Origin: Undibacterium hunanense
GTDB lineage: Bacteria > Pseudomonadota > Gammaproteobacteria > Burkholderiales > Burkholderiaceae_D
DNA: 44,481 bases
Assembly (NCBI RefSeq): GCF_014284335.1
Contig: NZ_JACOGF010000024.1
Coordinates: 1-44,481 of the forward strand
Reading direction: 5' to 3'
Part shown: positions 34,209-42,150 of the stretch, one piece after another
Numbering within the stretch: position 1 is the stretch's first letter
Layout: each line of letters starts with the position of its first letter
Program-made: the position numbers and the translations under genes
The notes under the pieces: generated by a model
What the model was told of the DNA's origin: nothing
Database searches by the model: none
What the model saw: only the letters and a program-made list of their open reading frames with translations

Positions 34209-34973
34209 ATGAAAAGTGTCACTAACAGCACCGTCGACAAGGTACGAAAATTAGTTGCAAGTCGCCGTTGGCATGTCCGAAGACTGCATCACGCAATTAA
34301 GCCAGAGTACAGCATTGGCGTAATTCGTATGCCCCACAAATCGGCTGAGAATCGAAGTGCCGAAACATCTTTTGTCAGACTGCATTTTCGACAAAGCGAT
34401 TTCGATGGCGCATGTGGAATTCACGTTGCAGCAATGGCAATGGCGATATTGGGAATTGCTAGTCCACGCCAGCTAGAGAAAATGACGACTGCTCGCTCTG
34501 GTATAGCTAAAAAGCTGTGGGATTTGTCACGAGACTACTTTTTCAGTGGCATGGCAGTGCGGCAGCTTTGCGAAATTTTCTCGGCATTGGATGTTGGAAT
34601 CAGGCTATGCATCAAACGTGCTGGCAATAAAGGTATAACAGAGTTTACCAAACGGCATTTAGCAGCCGGTTCAATCGTCATAATTGCGTACTCGTATAAA
34701 AATGGAGATAGCCATTTCGTGCTCGCAGTTGGCTCGGAAGGTTATCAGAGCGGCGAAGGCAGACACGGTTTTCAGACTAATGCGCTACTCGTCATTGATC
34801 CCGGTGCCGAAACAGTTCCATATTGCGGTTTCAATGGCCGGTTGGTACTTCGTCCAGAGAAGCATGGGGGTATTGAGTACGAGAGCTGCGCCATGAAGGC
34901 TGAAGTTGTAAGACTGACTTCAGCGGTGGCCTTATATGTGTCTGATGCAGTGAGTAATGAGGCGCAATCATGA
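34209..34973 (+). CDS. C39-like cysteine peptidase, integrase-linked
   Basis: A 254-residue protein with no signal peptide. DFDGACGIHVAAMAMAILG puts a likely nucleophile at Cys69. GDSHFVLAVG gives His169 and LLVIDPGA gives Asp197. The order and spacing (Cys, about 100, His, about 28, Asp) and the surrounding patterns fit the papain-like peptidase C39 fold used in double-glycine leader processing. Here there is no ABC transporter or bacteriocin nearby. The integrase gene starts inside its end (4-base overlap). The peptidase call is inference from motifs. Confidence 0.6.
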   Translation: MKSVTNSTVDKVRKLVASRRWHVRRLHHAIKPEYSIGVIRMPHKSAENRSAETSFVRLHFRQSDFDGACGIHVAAMAMAILGIASPRQLEKMTTARSGIAKKLWDLSRDYFFSGMAVRQLCEIFSALDVGIRLCIKRAGNKGITEFTKRHLAAGSIVIIAYSYKNGDSHFVLAVGSEGYQSGEGRHGFQTNALLVIDPGAETVPYCGFNGRLVLRPEKHGGIEYESCAMKAEVVRLTSAVALYVSDAVSNEAQS

Positions 34974-35980
34974 AACCGACAATGCATGCTAAACCTTCGG
35001 GATCGAAGCGCCAACCAAATTTTGATACGACTCAACCAAGTACAAAGCTCCGCAATAGGCTCGCGGCAGAAATGGCAAACGTGGCCATATATCTTGAAAG
35101 TGGATTGACATCCAATACCATGCGTGCATATGCATCGGACTTGCGGCATTTTAAGCAATGGGGCGGACGAATTCCTGCAACCCCGAGGACAGTAGCCAGA
35201 TATTTAGTGGAGTGCGCTAAAACGTTGAAAGTGAGCACAATTGCTCGACATATGGCCGCGATTGCTCGTGAGCATAATCGACTTGGTTTGCAACCGCCCA
35301 CCCAATCGGCACTGGTCAGAGCCACAATGCGCGGTATAAGGCGAATACATGGCTGCTCGCAAAAACAAGCGAAGCCAATTACCTCGGCAATAATTCGCAG
35401 ACTAGTGACACCGATAGCGAACTTCTCAGAATTGCGGAACTCTCGCGATCGTGCGCTGCTATTGCTCGGTTTTAGTGGTGGATTTAGACGGTCAGAATTG
35501 GCAAATTTGACAATAAATGATCTGAGCTTTGAAAAGCGTGGTCTGGTCGTGCATCTGCGTACGTCCAAAACCGACCAAAACGGCTTTGGACGAGACATTG
35601 CGATACTGAATGGTGACGAGCCGGTCTGTCCGGTGAAAGCTTTAAAAGAGTGGATTAAGCACTTGCAATGCAATTATTATGAAAATGATAATGGTAGCGT
35701 CATTTTCAGAAAAATCGACCGCTTTGATCGAATTGCTGGTGGATTGTCTGGTGCTGGCATTAACTGGATTTTACGAACCAGAATGCAGGCAAAAAGAATG
35801 GATGTAGCTGGATTTTCAGCACATAGTCTGCGTGCCGGTTTGGTCAGTAGCGCAGCAATGGCCAGTGTACCAATCTGGGAGATACAGCGACAAACTGGTC
35901 ATCGCTCTGAATCTATGGTGCACCGCTACATAAGAAATGTGGGGCTGTTTGACAGCAATGTTAGCAGTCGTATCTTCTAG
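34970..35980 (+). CDS. Tyrosine-type site-specific recombinase
   Basis: A 336-residue integrase. The N-terminal SAM-like core-binding domain (AIYLESGLTSNTMRAYASDLRHFKQW) is followed by the catalytic domain. The tetrad is visible: GGFRRSEL (Arg173/174), HSLR (His285, Arg288), TGHRSESMVHRY (His311, nucleophile Tyr320), and Lys200 in the beta-hairpin. It overlaps the cysteine peptidase by 4 bases, so it is the fourth gene of a unit rather than a free-standing phage integrase. The nearest attachment-site candidate lies at 32630-32650. Confidence 0.93.
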   Translation: MKPTMHAKPSGSKRQPNFDTTQPSTKLRNRLAAEMANVAIYLESGLTSNTMRAYASDLRHFKQWGGRIPATPRTVARYLVECAKTLKVSTIARHMAAIAREHNRLGLQPPTQSALVRATMRGIRRIHGCSQKQAKPITSAIIRRLVTPIANFSELRNSRDRALLLLGFSGGFRRSELANLTINDLSFEKRGLVVHLRTSKTDQNGFGRDIAILNGDEPVCPVKALKEWIKHLQCNYYENDNGSVIFRKIDRFDRIAGGLSGAGINWILRTRMQAKRMDVAGFSAHSLRAGLVSSAAMASVPIWEIQRQTGHRSESMVHRYIRNVGLFDSNVSSRIF

Positions 35981-36025
35981 ATCATCGTCGCTTTACATAC
36001 AAACAGCTAATGCATTACCAAGTCA

Positions 36026-36451
36026 CTACTTTAGTCTGATGCGTTTTTCGATTCTATCTGGCATGGCCTGATTTGTCCTGCGTCTATATCCGTCTGGATC
36101 AGCCCAGGACGGCTTTAAATTCTCAGTAACAGGAGCCAAGAGTTCTGACAGAGAGATTTTTAGGCAAAAACAGATCGTAGAGAGCGTGAGAATCGTGGGG
36201 TTTGTTAAGCCACGCTCCAGGGTAGAGATGTAAGTCCTATCCAACTCTGCTTCTCCGGCGAGTTGTTCCTGCGATAAATCTCTCGCAATTCGTAACGCCT
36301 TCAGTGATTTTCCAAGCATAACAGCTACGTCGCTACGAACCTGCTTTTTACTCTCCGATTCAACAGTTTCTGATGCTGGGACAGTCTTCGTCTTCGGCGG
36401 CTGGCGCTTTGATGAAGCTCTTGGTTTGGTCGTGGAAGTGGTAGATGGCAT
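36026..36451 (-). CDS. XRE-family helix-turn-helix regulator
   Basis: A 141-residue DNA-binding protein. A disordered basic N-terminus (residues 1-38) leads to a cro/C1-type domain: LKALRIARDLSQEQLAGEAELDRTYISTLERGLTNPTILTLSTICFCL. A basic tail rich in Arg ends the protein. Such regulators control restriction or mobile-element genes. It diverges from the zinc-ribbon gene across an intergenic region with inverted repeats, and converges on the integrase. Confidence 0.9.
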   Translation of the reverse strand: MPSTTSTTKPRASSKRQPPKTKTVPASETVESESKKQVRSDVAVMLGKSLKALRIARDLSQEQLAGEAELDRTYISTLERGLTNPTILTLSTICFCLKISLSELLAPVTENLKPSWADPDGYRRRTNQAMPDRIEKRIRLK

Positions 36452-36471
36452 GGGTCATGATCTTGCCTATT

Positions 36472-36527
36472 TGTAGTGTGAATGACGACGGAATGTATAC
36501 AACATTAAATGAAGTGTTTACACTACA
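36472..36527. promoter_or_regulatory. Candidate operator region between XRE and zinc-ribbon genes
   Basis: TGTAGTGT (36472-36479) and ACACTACA (36520-36527) are perfect inverted arms 40 bases apart. The right one overlaps a compact palindrome AGTGT-TT-ACACT (36513-36524), and TGTAGT recurs at 36541. Repeated half-sites next to an XRE gene suggest self-regulation and control of the divergent gene. Confidence 0.5.
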
Positions 36528-36587
36528 TTTCAAAAAAACATGTAGTAATGACCTTCATCTCAACAAACATCAATAGAGGAATTTCCA

Positions 36588-36944
36588 ATGACAAATTTTG
36601 TTCATTGCCGTGGCTGCGGCATCCAAATCCATGAAACCGCGCTTTCTTGCCCTCAGTGCGGGGCGCAACAGAACCTGGCTCCAGTATCCCAACGAGTAGC
36701 ACATGTCGGTGAGACGGCTAAAGCAAGGGACTTGACTGACTATTCGCAAGTACCATTTTTCCGCAAGCGCTGGTTCATCGTTTGTTGCTTGCTGATAGTC
36801 ACGCCTATCGCCGGCTTACTTGCAGCTACCGGTGACTTGTACTACTCGCAGAAAGGCGAAGTCAAAATCTTTCCAAAGAGTGCAAAGGTAACTTTCATTC
36901 TGCTATCAGTCGCATGGGTCGCGTTCAATCTACTCAGAAGTTAA
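36588..36944 (+). CDS. Zinc-ribbon membrane protein
   Basis: A 118-residue protein. An N-terminal zinc ribbon (CRGCGIQIHETALSCPQCGAQ) is followed by a linker and two membrane segments (WFIVCCLLIVTPIAGLLAA and VTFILLSVAWVAFNLL). The zinc ribbon faces the cytoplasm if the orientation rule holds. TM-anchored zinc ribbons are common and functionally unassigned. AGAGGAA precedes the ATG. Confidence 0.75.
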   Translation: MTNFVHCRGCGIQIHETALSCPQCGAQQNLAPVSQRVAHVGETAKARDLTDYSQVPFFRKRWFIVCCLLIVTPIAGLLAATGDLYYSQKGEVKIFPKSAKVTFILLSVAWVAFNLLRS

Positions 36945-36956
36945 ATAGGTAACCGA

Positions 36957-36992
36957 GCTGTTCGTCTGTAATTTGATATACAGACGAACAGC
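36957..36992. repeat. Perfect 14-base hairpin upstream of the secreted protein gene
   Basis: GCTGTTCGTCTGTA (36957-36970) and TACAGACGAACAGC (36979-36992) are perfectly complementary arms with an 8-base loop. No T run follows, so it is not a classical terminator. It may be a terminator for the zinc-ribbon transcript, a processing signal or a binding site. Confidence 0.6.
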
Positions 36993-37025
36993 GATCTAGA
37001 CAACACATCTATACGGAAAGTACAT

Positions 37026-37748
37026 ATGAAAATTTTCTCATTTTTGAATGACCACAAAACCATGGGTAAATGGCTAAAATCAGTACAGTACTTTGTTGGG
37101 GTAACCTGTTTCGCCTTAGCCAGCATGTCATCTGCGCACGCAGATAACTACAATGTGCCAATCATTGGCCCAGTTGGCGATCCAGATATAACATTCTTTG
37201 GCATTACTCTAGGTAGCTACAGCCAACGATGTGCTCCAACATCCAAGTGTCGGCTAGAGCTTGAAGCCAATCTGGTGGGAAAGAAAATACGTTACGCGGA
37301 AACAGCGCTGCCATTAGACAGTCTGCCGCTTTGGCTGGCGTCTAAATCTTCCGGCAACCTTAAAGTGGTTTTGTCTATGGCAGAAGATGGAAAAATTCTT
37401 GGAATTAAGTTCATCTTGTCGAACCTGGAGCGAACGCCCGAAGGCTTCCAGCGCTTTGCCAAAATGGTCGAGGATCAAGTTGAGAAAAAACTTGGATTGA
37501 CAGGCCAGCGTGTAACACTTAAAAAGAACATCTATGGCCTTAACTTGAAAAATTACTCAGTCAGATGGCGCAAACCTTGGGGCTCCGTTTTGTTTATGCC
37601 GGAAGATGATTATGCAAGTACGCCATTGGTAAAGGGCTCTATCACGCTCTACGTTGAAAGCAACGAGTTGGAACAGCTGTGGAATAAGGCGTTGGAGAAT
37701 GATGCGCTGAAGAATAAAGAAAACGATGCGAATCGTCTGAAGATGTAG
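37026..37748 (+). CDS. Exported protein of unknown function
   Basis: A 240-residue protein with a long signal peptide (cleavage likely after SSAHA, residue about 39; a later start at residue 13 would give a normal length). The mature part begins DNYNVPIIGPVGDPDITFFGITLG, has a Cys pair in RCAPTSKCRLEL and a Lys/Glu/Asn-rich C-terminus. I do not recognise the family. It is flanked on both sides by strong hairpins and is probably monocistronic. Confidence 0.65.
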   Translation: MKIFSFLNDHKTMGKWLKSVQYFVGVTCFALASMSSAHADNYNVPIIGPVGDPDITFFGITLGSYSQRCAPTSKCRLELEANLVGKKIRYAETALPLDSLPLWLASKSSGNLKVVLSMAEDGKILGIKFILSNLERTPEGFQRFAKMVEDQVEKKLGLTGQRVTLKKNIYGLNLKNYSVRWRKPWGSVLFMPEDDYASTPLVKGSITLYVESNELEQLWNKALENDALKNKENDANRLKM

Positions 37749-37755
37749 TGCAAAC

Positions 37756-37781
37756 TAACGTGCTGTGCGAGCAGCACGTTA
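37756..37781. repeat. Hairpin after the exported protein gene
   Basis: TAACGTGCTG (37756-37765) and CAGCACGTTA (37772-37781) form a perfect 10-base stem with a 6-base loop, seven bases after the stop codon. There is no T run, so termination would have to be of another kind. Confidence 0.45.
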
Positions 37782-37913
37782 AAGTTCAAGAGAGGCACTT
37801 CTATAGTTGAGCGAAGTGTTATCTACTGCATGTACATGCAAATTTCTTTAAATGAGGAAGTCACTTAATTTTTCCCCAGTACGAAATTACAACGCTACCT
37901 TGCATGCAAGGAA

Positions 37914-38372
37914 TCACATCTTGTCGAAGACAATCAACTGTGAACGATTTTTCAAGTTTTTTCTGCAATTTTCCCAATCATTTAAGTCTGACCAGTAGAT
38001 GTAAATTACTCCGTCGCGATCACCTATTAATAAGCGATCAAAGTCATTTCTGTTATTTTTCCCAGATAGAAACCGTTGCCAGCCATTGTGATAATTGCGA
38101 TCTTTGGGAAGCACCTTTAATTCGAGGTGCAGACTTTGCCCGTCGAAATCTAGTGTGAAATCAGGACGGTCTTCTCCCCTCCGAGTTTGGTGGTTAGTTC
38201 CCTTAATCGTCAATTGATCATCGCTTGCTAACGATTGAAAAATAATAAGCAGTTCGATCCTAAACCATTCCTCCGCAACTGTATTTAGGTTTATTAACAA
38301 GTCAAGGTATTCAGTTCGATGAAGAAAGTGCCGATGAATTTCATCTCCTGCAAAGATGGAGAATTTCTGCAT
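37914..38372 (-). CDS. Stand-alone PD-(D/E)XK-like protein
   Basis: A 152-residue protein. WFRIELL near residue 36 could supply the first helix Glu (Glu40). RPDFTLDFDGQSLHLELKVL has Asp71 and Glu84-Leu-Lys86, the spacing of a PD-(D/E)XK nuclease core. No other domain is present. It is not next to a methyltransferase gene. It could be a small nuclease, or an inactive binding protein of that fold. The base composition is AT-rich, unlike the housekeeping genes. Confidence 0.55.
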   Translation of the reverse strand: MQKFSIFAGDEIHRHFLHRTEYLDLLINLNTVAEEWFRIELLIIFQSLASDDQLTIKGTNHQTRRGEDRPDFTLDFDGQSLHLELKVLPKDRNYHNGWQRFLSGKNNRNDFDRLLIGDRDGVIYIYWSDLNDWENCRKNLKNRSQLIVFDKM

Positions 38373-38900
38373 ATTTGTTTTAACGTAGTCTTTTGCGAAA
38401 TCATTATATTCACTTCCTGATTGAAAATGAATATGTCACCATTCTTTGCAACTTGGAATATTGCTACTCGAAAGTGTCGGTAAATACAATTATCGTTAAC
38501 AATTTTTTTATGATTGTTGATATCTTTTTTGCGTCGGTGCCGCCCCATCCTTGTTTGCAAGTTTAGTCACTTTTCACGTATGTTGTATAGCAATTTAACA
38601 AGTTAAAAAATGCCGCGCAATTTAATTAAATCTTTACAGGAAAAGAAAGTCAAATTCAGACACCAATTCTTATCAGTCTCCGTTGTTGGAACAGTTTTAA
38701 TTTTTTGTATTTTTATCTATTGAAGCGCGAAATACTGTACTGCCATTAAATAATATGTAATTCTTACATGTTGATGAAAGATAATAATTAAATGATAATA
38801 ACTTGTGGGGGCTTATTAAAGTAGCGTTTGTGCCTTTGTGCTGAAAGAACTCCTAAAATTTAAATGCAATTGGAATAGCTTCTACAAAGTGGAGTTGAGA
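38373..38900. other. AT-rich intergenic region
   Basis: About 530 bases without a convincing gene, with long A/T tracts, between a minus-strand nuclease-like gene and the plus-strand two-gene operon. It probably holds promoters for both. A TTGATG-18-ATAATA pair from 38771 is a weak candidate. I see no repeats or RNA genes. Confidence 0.45.
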
Positions 38901-39455
38901 ATGACGGAAGAAATTAAGAGTGGCATGTCGATTAATTCGTTGCACGAGCGGCATATTGGATTGACGCCCGCTCTTAGTGGCACTTACTCTGAGGCTGCTG
39001 CAGTATGTCTAAATCGTCATCACGCCTCACCAGTCGAATTGCAAGTCGCAGCCTCGGATGTTATAGCAAGACATTTAGTTGAGTTTCCAACACCAGATAC
39101 AAGAACGCTTAATGCCTGGGCAAATGAAATTGACACCACGGAAAGTGGAGCATATGGCGTGTGTTTAGCTGCGGTAGAGGTTACCGAGAATCTTATTGCT
39201 GTTAGACGTGCTGAAACTTTGACCGGCGCTGATTGGTATGTGGCACCTGTCGGAACTGCCCCTGAAGACCTCGAGACATGCTTTCGATTAGAGGTATCGG
39301 GAGTTGATGCAGGAAGTAAGGCAGTGGTTGACGCACGTTTGCGGCAAAAAATCGAGCAAACGAAGAATGGGAAAAGTAACCTTCCAGCGATCGCATCAGT
39401 GGTCGGTTTTAAAGAAAGAAGAGTAGCTATTCAAAAAATTGGCGAAATATTATGA
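38901..39455 (+). CDS. Unknown protein A of a two-gene operon
   Basis: A 184-residue soluble protein, no signal peptide. It has LHERHIGLTPALSGTYSEAAAVCLNRHHASPVE at residues 12-44, then WANEIDTTESGAYGVCLAAVE and RRAETLTGADWYVAPVGT, and DLETCFRLEVSGVD near residue 140. The ATG at 38901 follows GTGGAG and is better than a GTG at 38838. It overlaps gene B by 4 bases. The dense run of conserved-looking motifs suggests an enzyme-like fold. The GADWY...E..FRLEVSG pattern recalls a restriction-like fold but lacks the usual Lys; I do not assign a family. Confidence 0.75.
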   Translation: MTEEIKSGMSINSLHERHIGLTPALSGTYSEAAAVCLNRHHASPVELQVAASDVIARHLVEFPTPDTRTLNAWANEIDTTESGAYGVCLAAVEVTENLIAVRRAETLTGADWYVAPVGTAPEDLETCFRLEVSGVDAGSKAVVDARLRQKIEQTKNGKSNLPAIASVVGFKERRVAIQKIGEIL

Positions 39456-40561
39456 GCTGGACCGAATTTCATGCAAAAAGTGAGGTGCTAGCAATATCTG
39501 CGATGGAAGCACTGAAAAACCGTGACATACCCCTGGCAAATAAATTGTATAAACAAGCGGGCGAGTTTGAGCACTTGGCTTTGGCGCAGCTTGATATCTC
39601 CAAAGTGCGTACTAGAGGCATTACTGCGGTTAGTGCCGTAGCTCTGTGGTTTAAAGCTAGTGAATATTCTTTAGCTGAAAAGCTTGCACACTCAATGTTA
39701 GCAGATGAAACAATTCCAGAATTTGCGAGGCAAGATTTACGAAATCTTGTGCAGGCTATTTGGACAGAGTGCACCAAGAAAACGGCTGGCGTCGAATTTG
39801 TACCTGGTCAAGTTATGGTCTCAGTTAAAGGTGGCGAAGTGATTACTGGAGGGGCGCCCCTAGATTTGATTCTTGACAAAGTTCAGACGATTCAGTCCAT
39901 ATTTTATAGAACGATTGAATTCCTAAACGGGATTTCGCATAGGCGTACTGGTCGCCCAACGAAAGAATTACAAGATGCTTGCAGACCTTGGCTATTTCAA
40001 TCTATACCAGGTAGTTATCAATTTTCAGTTGGCATTCAAAAGCCGGTGCAACCTGATTTTTTTAGAGACGATGTCGAACCGGAACGTATTGCGGAACATT
40101 TTCTTGAGATCGTGAGAGCTTCCTCAAACGAGGATTTATCTGTCCTAGAAAAATTGATACCAGATGCGAGTTACCGTAATACATTTCTCAAATTGGCACG
40201 TAATCTAGCACCAACAGGAAAAACTTTTGATCGGATAGAAATGCGCTCTCTTGGCGATACACGACCAGTAGCGTTGGGAATCGAATCAAGGCACACAATT
40301 AATCAGCAATTAAGGTCAAAGCCAGCTTCAACGCTCGATGCAGATGATGAAATTGTTGAGCTGCGCGGAACTTTAAGAGCAGTCCACTTAGATAAAGATT
40401 GGCTGGAAATAGCGATTGAAAGTGACGCGATTCTTGTCAGTGGCCTAGAAGATGCGGTTGATGACGTCATTGGCCCGATGGTAAATCGGACAGTAACAGT
40501 AAGAGCTAATAAGACGGCTGCGAATAAATATAAATTTCTTGATATAGAGTTAGGAGAGTAG
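39452..40561 (+). CDS. Unknown protein B of a two-gene operon
   Basis: A 369-residue soluble protein. The N-terminal part (residues 1-105) looks like paired helices of a TPR-like repeat, e.g. ANKLYKQAGEFEHLALAQL and SEYSLAEKLAHSMLAD. The middle contains TGGAPLDLILDKVQTIQSIFYRT and CRPWLFQSIPGSYQFSVGIQ. The C-terminal ~80 residues (VELRGTLRAVHLDKDWLEIAI...TVTVRANK...YKFLDIEL) look like a small beta-barrel. It is translationally coupled to protein A through an overlapping ATGA. No membrane segments. Function unknown, but the tight coupling implies a complex or shared pathway. Confidence 0.75.
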   Translation: MSWTEFHAKSEVLAISAMEALKNRDIPLANKLYKQAGEFEHLALAQLDISKVRTRGITAVSAVALWFKASEYSLAEKLAHSMLADETIPEFARQDLRNLVQAIWTECTKKTAGVEFVPGQVMVSVKGGEVITGGAPLDLILDKVQTIQSIFYRTIEFLNGISHRRTGRPTKELQDACRPWLFQSIPGSYQFSVGIQKPVQPDFFRDDVEPERIAEHFLEIVRASSNEDLSVLEKLIPDASYRNTFLKLARNLAPTGKTFDRIEMRSLGDTRPVALGIESRHTINQQLRSKPASTLDADDEIVELRGTLRAVHLDKDWLEIAIESDAILVSGLEDAVDDVIGPMVNRTVTVRANKTAANKYKFLDIELGE

Positions 40562-40648
40562 TTTCCTTGATCCTCTGGTTAGATTGAAATATTGATCTAC
40601 TTCAAATAGATAGACCCCTTGTATCTAAAGCAGCATACTTTGAATTGC

Positions 40649-40684
40649 TTTACATGTGCACGGCAATGCACGTATAATCCAGCC
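40649..40684 (+). promoter_or_regulatory. ArsR promoter with overlapping operator
   Basis: TTTACA (40649-40654), an 18-base spacer and a perfect TATAAT (40673-40678). The imperfect palindrome ACATGTGCA-6-TGCACGTAT (40652-40675) covers the spacer. The start codon at 40685 would coincide with the expected transcription start, so the mRNA is probably leaderless. Confidence 0.7.
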
Positions 40685-41023
40685 ATGTCCGCCAATGCAC
40701 CCACCCGCCAAGAAGCCGCCAGGCAGTTCTCTGAACTGATCGATACTGCTTTTTTCACTGCCTTGTGCGAGCCGGTACGTATCCATATACTGGCAAAGCT
40801 GATCGAGCTGGGCCCCAGCGACATTGGCACCTTGGCTGAGGATTTCACGCAGGACCGCTCAGTCATTTCACGGCACCTGGCCCTGCTTGAAGACAGCGGT
40901 GTTGTGCGCAGTACGCGGGAAGGTCGGCATCGCTACTATGAGGTGAATGGAACAGCGGTCCTGGCAACATTGGAGGCGCTCACGCAGCAAGTGAAGCGTG
41001 TTGTCACTTGTTGTAATTGCTGA
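40685..41023 (+). CDS. ArsR/SmtB-family metal-responsive repressor
   Basis: A 112-residue winged-helix regulator. The DNA-recognition part has LCEPVRIHILAKL, DRSVISRHLALLEDSGVV and STREGRHRYYEVN. It ends with CCNC, which probably binds metal. It resembles other ArsR proteins but the metal is not determined by sequence. ATG 40685 has no ribosome site in front, consistent with a leaderless mRNA. It heads the efflux cluster. Confidence 0.92.
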   Translation: MSANAPTRQEAARQFSELIDTAFFTALCEPVRIHILAKLIELGPSDIGTLAEDFTQDRSVISRHLALLEDSGVVRSTREGRHRYYEVNGTAVLATLEALTQQVKRVVTCCNC

Positions 41024-41035
41024 TTTTTTTGTTCA

Positions 41036-41055
41036 ATACATGCATATATGTGCAT
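41036..41055 (+). promoter_or_regulatory. Second ArsR-like operator
   Basis: ATACATGCATATATGTGCAT shares the TACATG and ATGTGCA elements of the site at 40652-40675 and is followed by AGTGCAT. It lies between the ArsR gene and the start of the sterol-desaturase gene, so the latter is probably under the same control. Confidence 0.45.
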
Positions 41056-41090
41056 TAGTGCATTTAATAAAGAAAGAGACTGTAAGCAAA

Positions 41091-41993
41091 ATGAATGAGT
41101 CAAACCTTCAAAATCCCACCCGGTCACCGAGAAATGGCGGTGTTTTGCGCTACTTGGCATTTCCAGTGATACTCGTCACGGTGATAACTGTCTCCTGGTT
41201 TGGCTATGCGCCAGGTCGAGAAGGCTTGCTGACGCCAGTGATTTTCTTGCCGGTATTTGGTGTTGCTGTCATGCTAGAACGGTGGTTTCCATTTGAGCCT
41301 GCCTGGAATGGTCGGTGGAAAGACAACAGACAAGATGCTGCGTTCTTTTTGCTTGCTCAACCTGTCATTGCCATTGCAGAAGCTGCTGCAATGGCGCTAG
41401 GTGTGAGTGCTGCGACCTGGCTGTCTTCTGCTTTCGGTATATTGTACTGGCCTGCTGGCTGGCCGGTTTCCGTGCAGGTCATACTTGCAATGTTGGCCCA
41501 TGATCTACTACCGTATTGGTATCACCGCATCAGCCATGAGACCGGCGGCTGGCTATGGCGTGTGCATGCCATCCATCATGCACCATCAAGGATGTACTCA
41601 CTGAATTTCGTTCGCTTCCATCCAGTCAACAGCTTCTTGAGCAGTTTTCTGATGCTGTTACCGATGGTGGCCCTGGGAGTTCCAGCGTGTGTCATTTTTC
41701 TGATTGCCATGATCAGCAAGGTGCATTCCCTGCTGTCACACACCAACTTTGGTTTCCGGCTGGGGCCGCTTAACTGGGTATTCAGCATGGCGGAATTGCA
41801 TCGCTGGCATCATACGCGTGACATGCGGCAGGCCAATGCCAACTATGGGGCGACGCTGATATTTTGGGATATTCTGTTTGGGACTCGCAACTTGCCGGAG
41901 GCCGACATACGCAAGAGTGAACTGGGCATCAATGAGCCGCAATCCGTGCCAAGTAGATTTTGTGACCAGATTTGCATGCGCATCTCACACTGA
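41091..41993 (+). CDS. Sterol desaturase/fatty acid hydroxylase family protein
   Basis: A 300-residue integral membrane di-iron oxygenase-like protein with about five hydrophobic segments. It has the His clusters HDLLPYWYHRISHE, HAIHHAPSRMY and HRWHHTRDM that bind the di-iron centre. The substrate is unknown. The ATG at 41091 is chosen because the upstream in-frame part overlaps the ArsR gene and the operator. It is a common companion of ArsR-controlled efflux genes, but its reason for being here is unclear. Confidence 0.9.
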   Translation: MNESNLQNPTRSPRNGGVLRYLAFPVILVTVITVSWFGYAPGREGLLTPVIFLPVFGVAVMLERWFPFEPAWNGRWKDNRQDAAFFLLAQPVIAIAEAAAMALGVSAATWLSSAFGILYWPAGWPVSVQVILAMLAHDLLPYWYHRISHETGGWLWRVHAIHHAPSRMYSLNFVRFHPVNSFLSSFLMLLPMVALGVPACVIFLIAMISKVHSLLSHTNFGFRLGPLNWVFSMAELHRWHHTRDMRQANANYGATLIFWDILFGTRNLPEADIRKSELGINEPQSVPSRFCDQICMRISH

Positions 41994-42150
41994 AATCTGC
42001 AAAACCATCCCTGCAAGTAGCATACGCCTTCGGCCAGGTTTTATGCCGTTTGCAGAAATTTTCGTTTTGCGTGTAATTTAAGAGCCAGAGTTACGACTAT
42101 AATCAATAAGCCTTTAAACTAAGATTGGTAAGGAAGAAATTACCCGTTTT

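Noticed and set aside
38294..38560. Minus-strand open frame upstream of the nuclease-like gene
   Set aside because: It overlaps the nuclease-like gene, has low-complexity AT-driven composition and no ribosome site.
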